Origin: Paracoccaceae bacterium
Lineage (GTDB): Bacteria; Pseudomonadota; Alphaproteobacteria; Rhodobacterales; Rhodobacteraceae
Direction of reading: 5' to 3'
Assembly: GCA_020832725.1 (NCBI GenBank)
Contig: JAFIEC010000268.1
Coordinates: forward strand, 1-6,150
Length of the DNA: 6,150 bases
In this document: piece after piece, positions 5,331 to 6,150 of the stretch
Position numbering within the stretch: the first letter of the stretch is position 1
Layout of the letters: every line of letters starts with the position of its first letter
Notes under the pieces: model-generated
Databases searched by the model: none
What the model was told of the DNA's origin: nothing
What the model saw: only the letters and a program-made list of their open reading frames with translations
Program-made: the position numbers and the translations under genes

Positions 5331-6150
5331 ATGAGCGCAGCGACAGGCGCGAGATGGGGCGCAAGGAGCCGCGCCGGAAGGGCGGCGGCGGTGGTGCTGT
5401 TGTGCATGCTGGGAATCGGGATTCCGGCACAGCAGGCGGTGCCGCAGGGTGCGGTGACGGATCTGGCGGCTGAGGGCGGTGCGCGGGCGTTGGCCCGGGT
5501 ATTGCCCGCCGAGACCGTTGCCACCGACCGGGGAGAGCGGCTGACGCTCGATCTGGGTCTGAGCGTTCCCGTTCCCTGGCGCGCCTTCACCCTGGCCGAT
5601 CCGCCGCGGCTTGTTCTCGATTTCCGCGAGGTCGGGTGGGACGGGCTGGATGAACAGCGGCTGCTGTCGGCCCGGGGTGTGAGTGCTGCCCGCTTCGGAA
5701 TCTATCGCCCGGGCTGGTCGCGGCTGGTTCTGGAGCTGACGCGCGAGATGCGGGTGGAGACGGCCGCCATGCGCACTGGCCGCGCGGATGGCGGGGCCGT
5801 CTTGTCGGTTCTGCTGCGGCCTGGCGCGGCTTCGGGGCCGCTGGCCGGGGCGGCGCCCGAGGCATCGGCGCATCTGTGGGCGACCCCGCCGCGCGCCGGG
5901 GCGGCCCCGCCCCGCACGCGGCAACGGGGCGACCGGCCGCTGGTGGTGATGCTTGACCCGGGCCATGGCGGCATAGACCCGGGCGCGCAGGCGGGCGGGG
6001 TCACCGAGGCCGACCTCATGCTCACCTTCGCCCGCGAGTTGCGCGACATCCTGCGCGCCACGGGACGTTTCCAGGTGGAGATGACGCGCGATGACCATAT
6101 CTTCGTGTCGCTCCCGACGCGTGTCACCCAGGCGTGGGCGGCGGGGGCGG
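5331..6150 (+). CDS. amiC: N-acetylmuramoyl-L-alanine amidase, AmiC-like (3' end outside the window)
   Basis: This is a periplasmic zinc hydrolase that cuts the amide bond between N-acetylmuramic acid and the stem peptide, used in cell separation and peptidoglycan turnover. The visible 273 residues begin at the ATG at 5331. A signal peptide covers about 1-35, with a basic N-terminus (RSRAGR) and a hydrophobic stretch AAAVVLLCMLGIGIPA. The AMIN domain (about 68-163; LTLDLGLSVPVPWRAF, PRLVLDFREV, PGWSRLVLEL) targets the enzyme to the envelope or septum. A Pro/Ala/Arg-rich linker leads to Amidase_3 from about 203: VVMLDPGHGGIDPGA has the first zinc ligand H212, and E226 in GVTEADLM is the likely second. 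The SLHAD histidine and catalytic glutamate would lie beyond the window. The ribosome binding site is weak (AGGCGG at 5316-5321). The gene is divergent from rne. In related Rhodobacteraceae a class A penicillin-binding protein gene usually follows, which cannot be seen here. Confidence 0.94.
   Translation, partial: MSAATGARWGARSRAGRAAAVVLLCMLGIGIPAQQAVPQGAVTDLAAEGGARALARVLPAETVATDRGERLTLDLGLSVPVPWRAFTLADPPRLVLDFREVGWDGLDEQRLLSARGVSAARFGIYRPGWSRLVLELTREMRVETAAMRTGRADGGAVLSVLLRPGAASGPLAGAAPEASAHLWATPPRAGAAPPRTRQRGDRPLVVMLDPGHGGIDPGAQAGGVTEADLMLTFARELRDILRATGRFQVEMTRDDHIFVSLPTRVTQAWAAGA

Overview
The window is GC-rich, densely coding chromosomal DNA. It most likely comes from an alphaproteobacterium of the Rhodobacteraceae (Rhodobacter, Paracoccus or Roseobacter relatives). 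The main reasons are a ribonuclease E with the alphaproteobacterial layout (acidic insertion inside the S1 domain, low-complexity tail ending in RGWWSRG) and its divergent pairing with an AMIN-domain N-acetylmuramoyl-L-alanine amidase, a gene order I recall from that family. The genus cannot be fixed from this sequence alone.

Left part (about 24-2114, plus strand) is a quorum-sensing block. A small XRE-type helix-turn-helix regulator (33-404) is followed after 22 bases by a LuxR-family acyl-homoserine-lactone (AHL) receptor/activator (427-1131). A 137-base gap with short palindromes comes next, then a LuxI-family AHL synthase (1269-2114). The synthase makes the signal, the LuxR protein should bind it and regulate target promoters (possibly that of the synthase), and the XRE protein probably adds another input through co-transcription with luxR. 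All signature residues of both the LuxR and LuxI families are present. The synthase carries a C-terminal extension beyond the usual catalytic domain.

Middle part: luxI and rne converge, and the 98 bases between their stop codons (2115-2212) hold a strong bidirectional terminator and two further small hairpins. The minus-strand rne (2213-4897) encodes an 894-residue RNase E with an intact catalytic core (DVN and D metal site, CPHC zinc link), about 110 extra residues in S1, and a disordered acidic/Arg-Ser/Pro-Ala tail that should act as the degradosome scaffold.

Right part: a 433-base divergent intergenic region (4898-5330) holds the presumed rne leader, with several GC-rich hairpins, and the promoters of both genes. 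The plus-strand amidase (5331 onward) has a signal peptide, an AMIN domain and the start of the Amidase_3 zinc domain, and it runs off the window.

I found no tRNA, rRNA, CRISPR array, insertion sequence or phage gene. I see no convincing wholly new system. The most distinctive items are the XRE-LuxR-LuxI arrangement, the extended LuxI, and the structured non-coding regions on both sides of rne.
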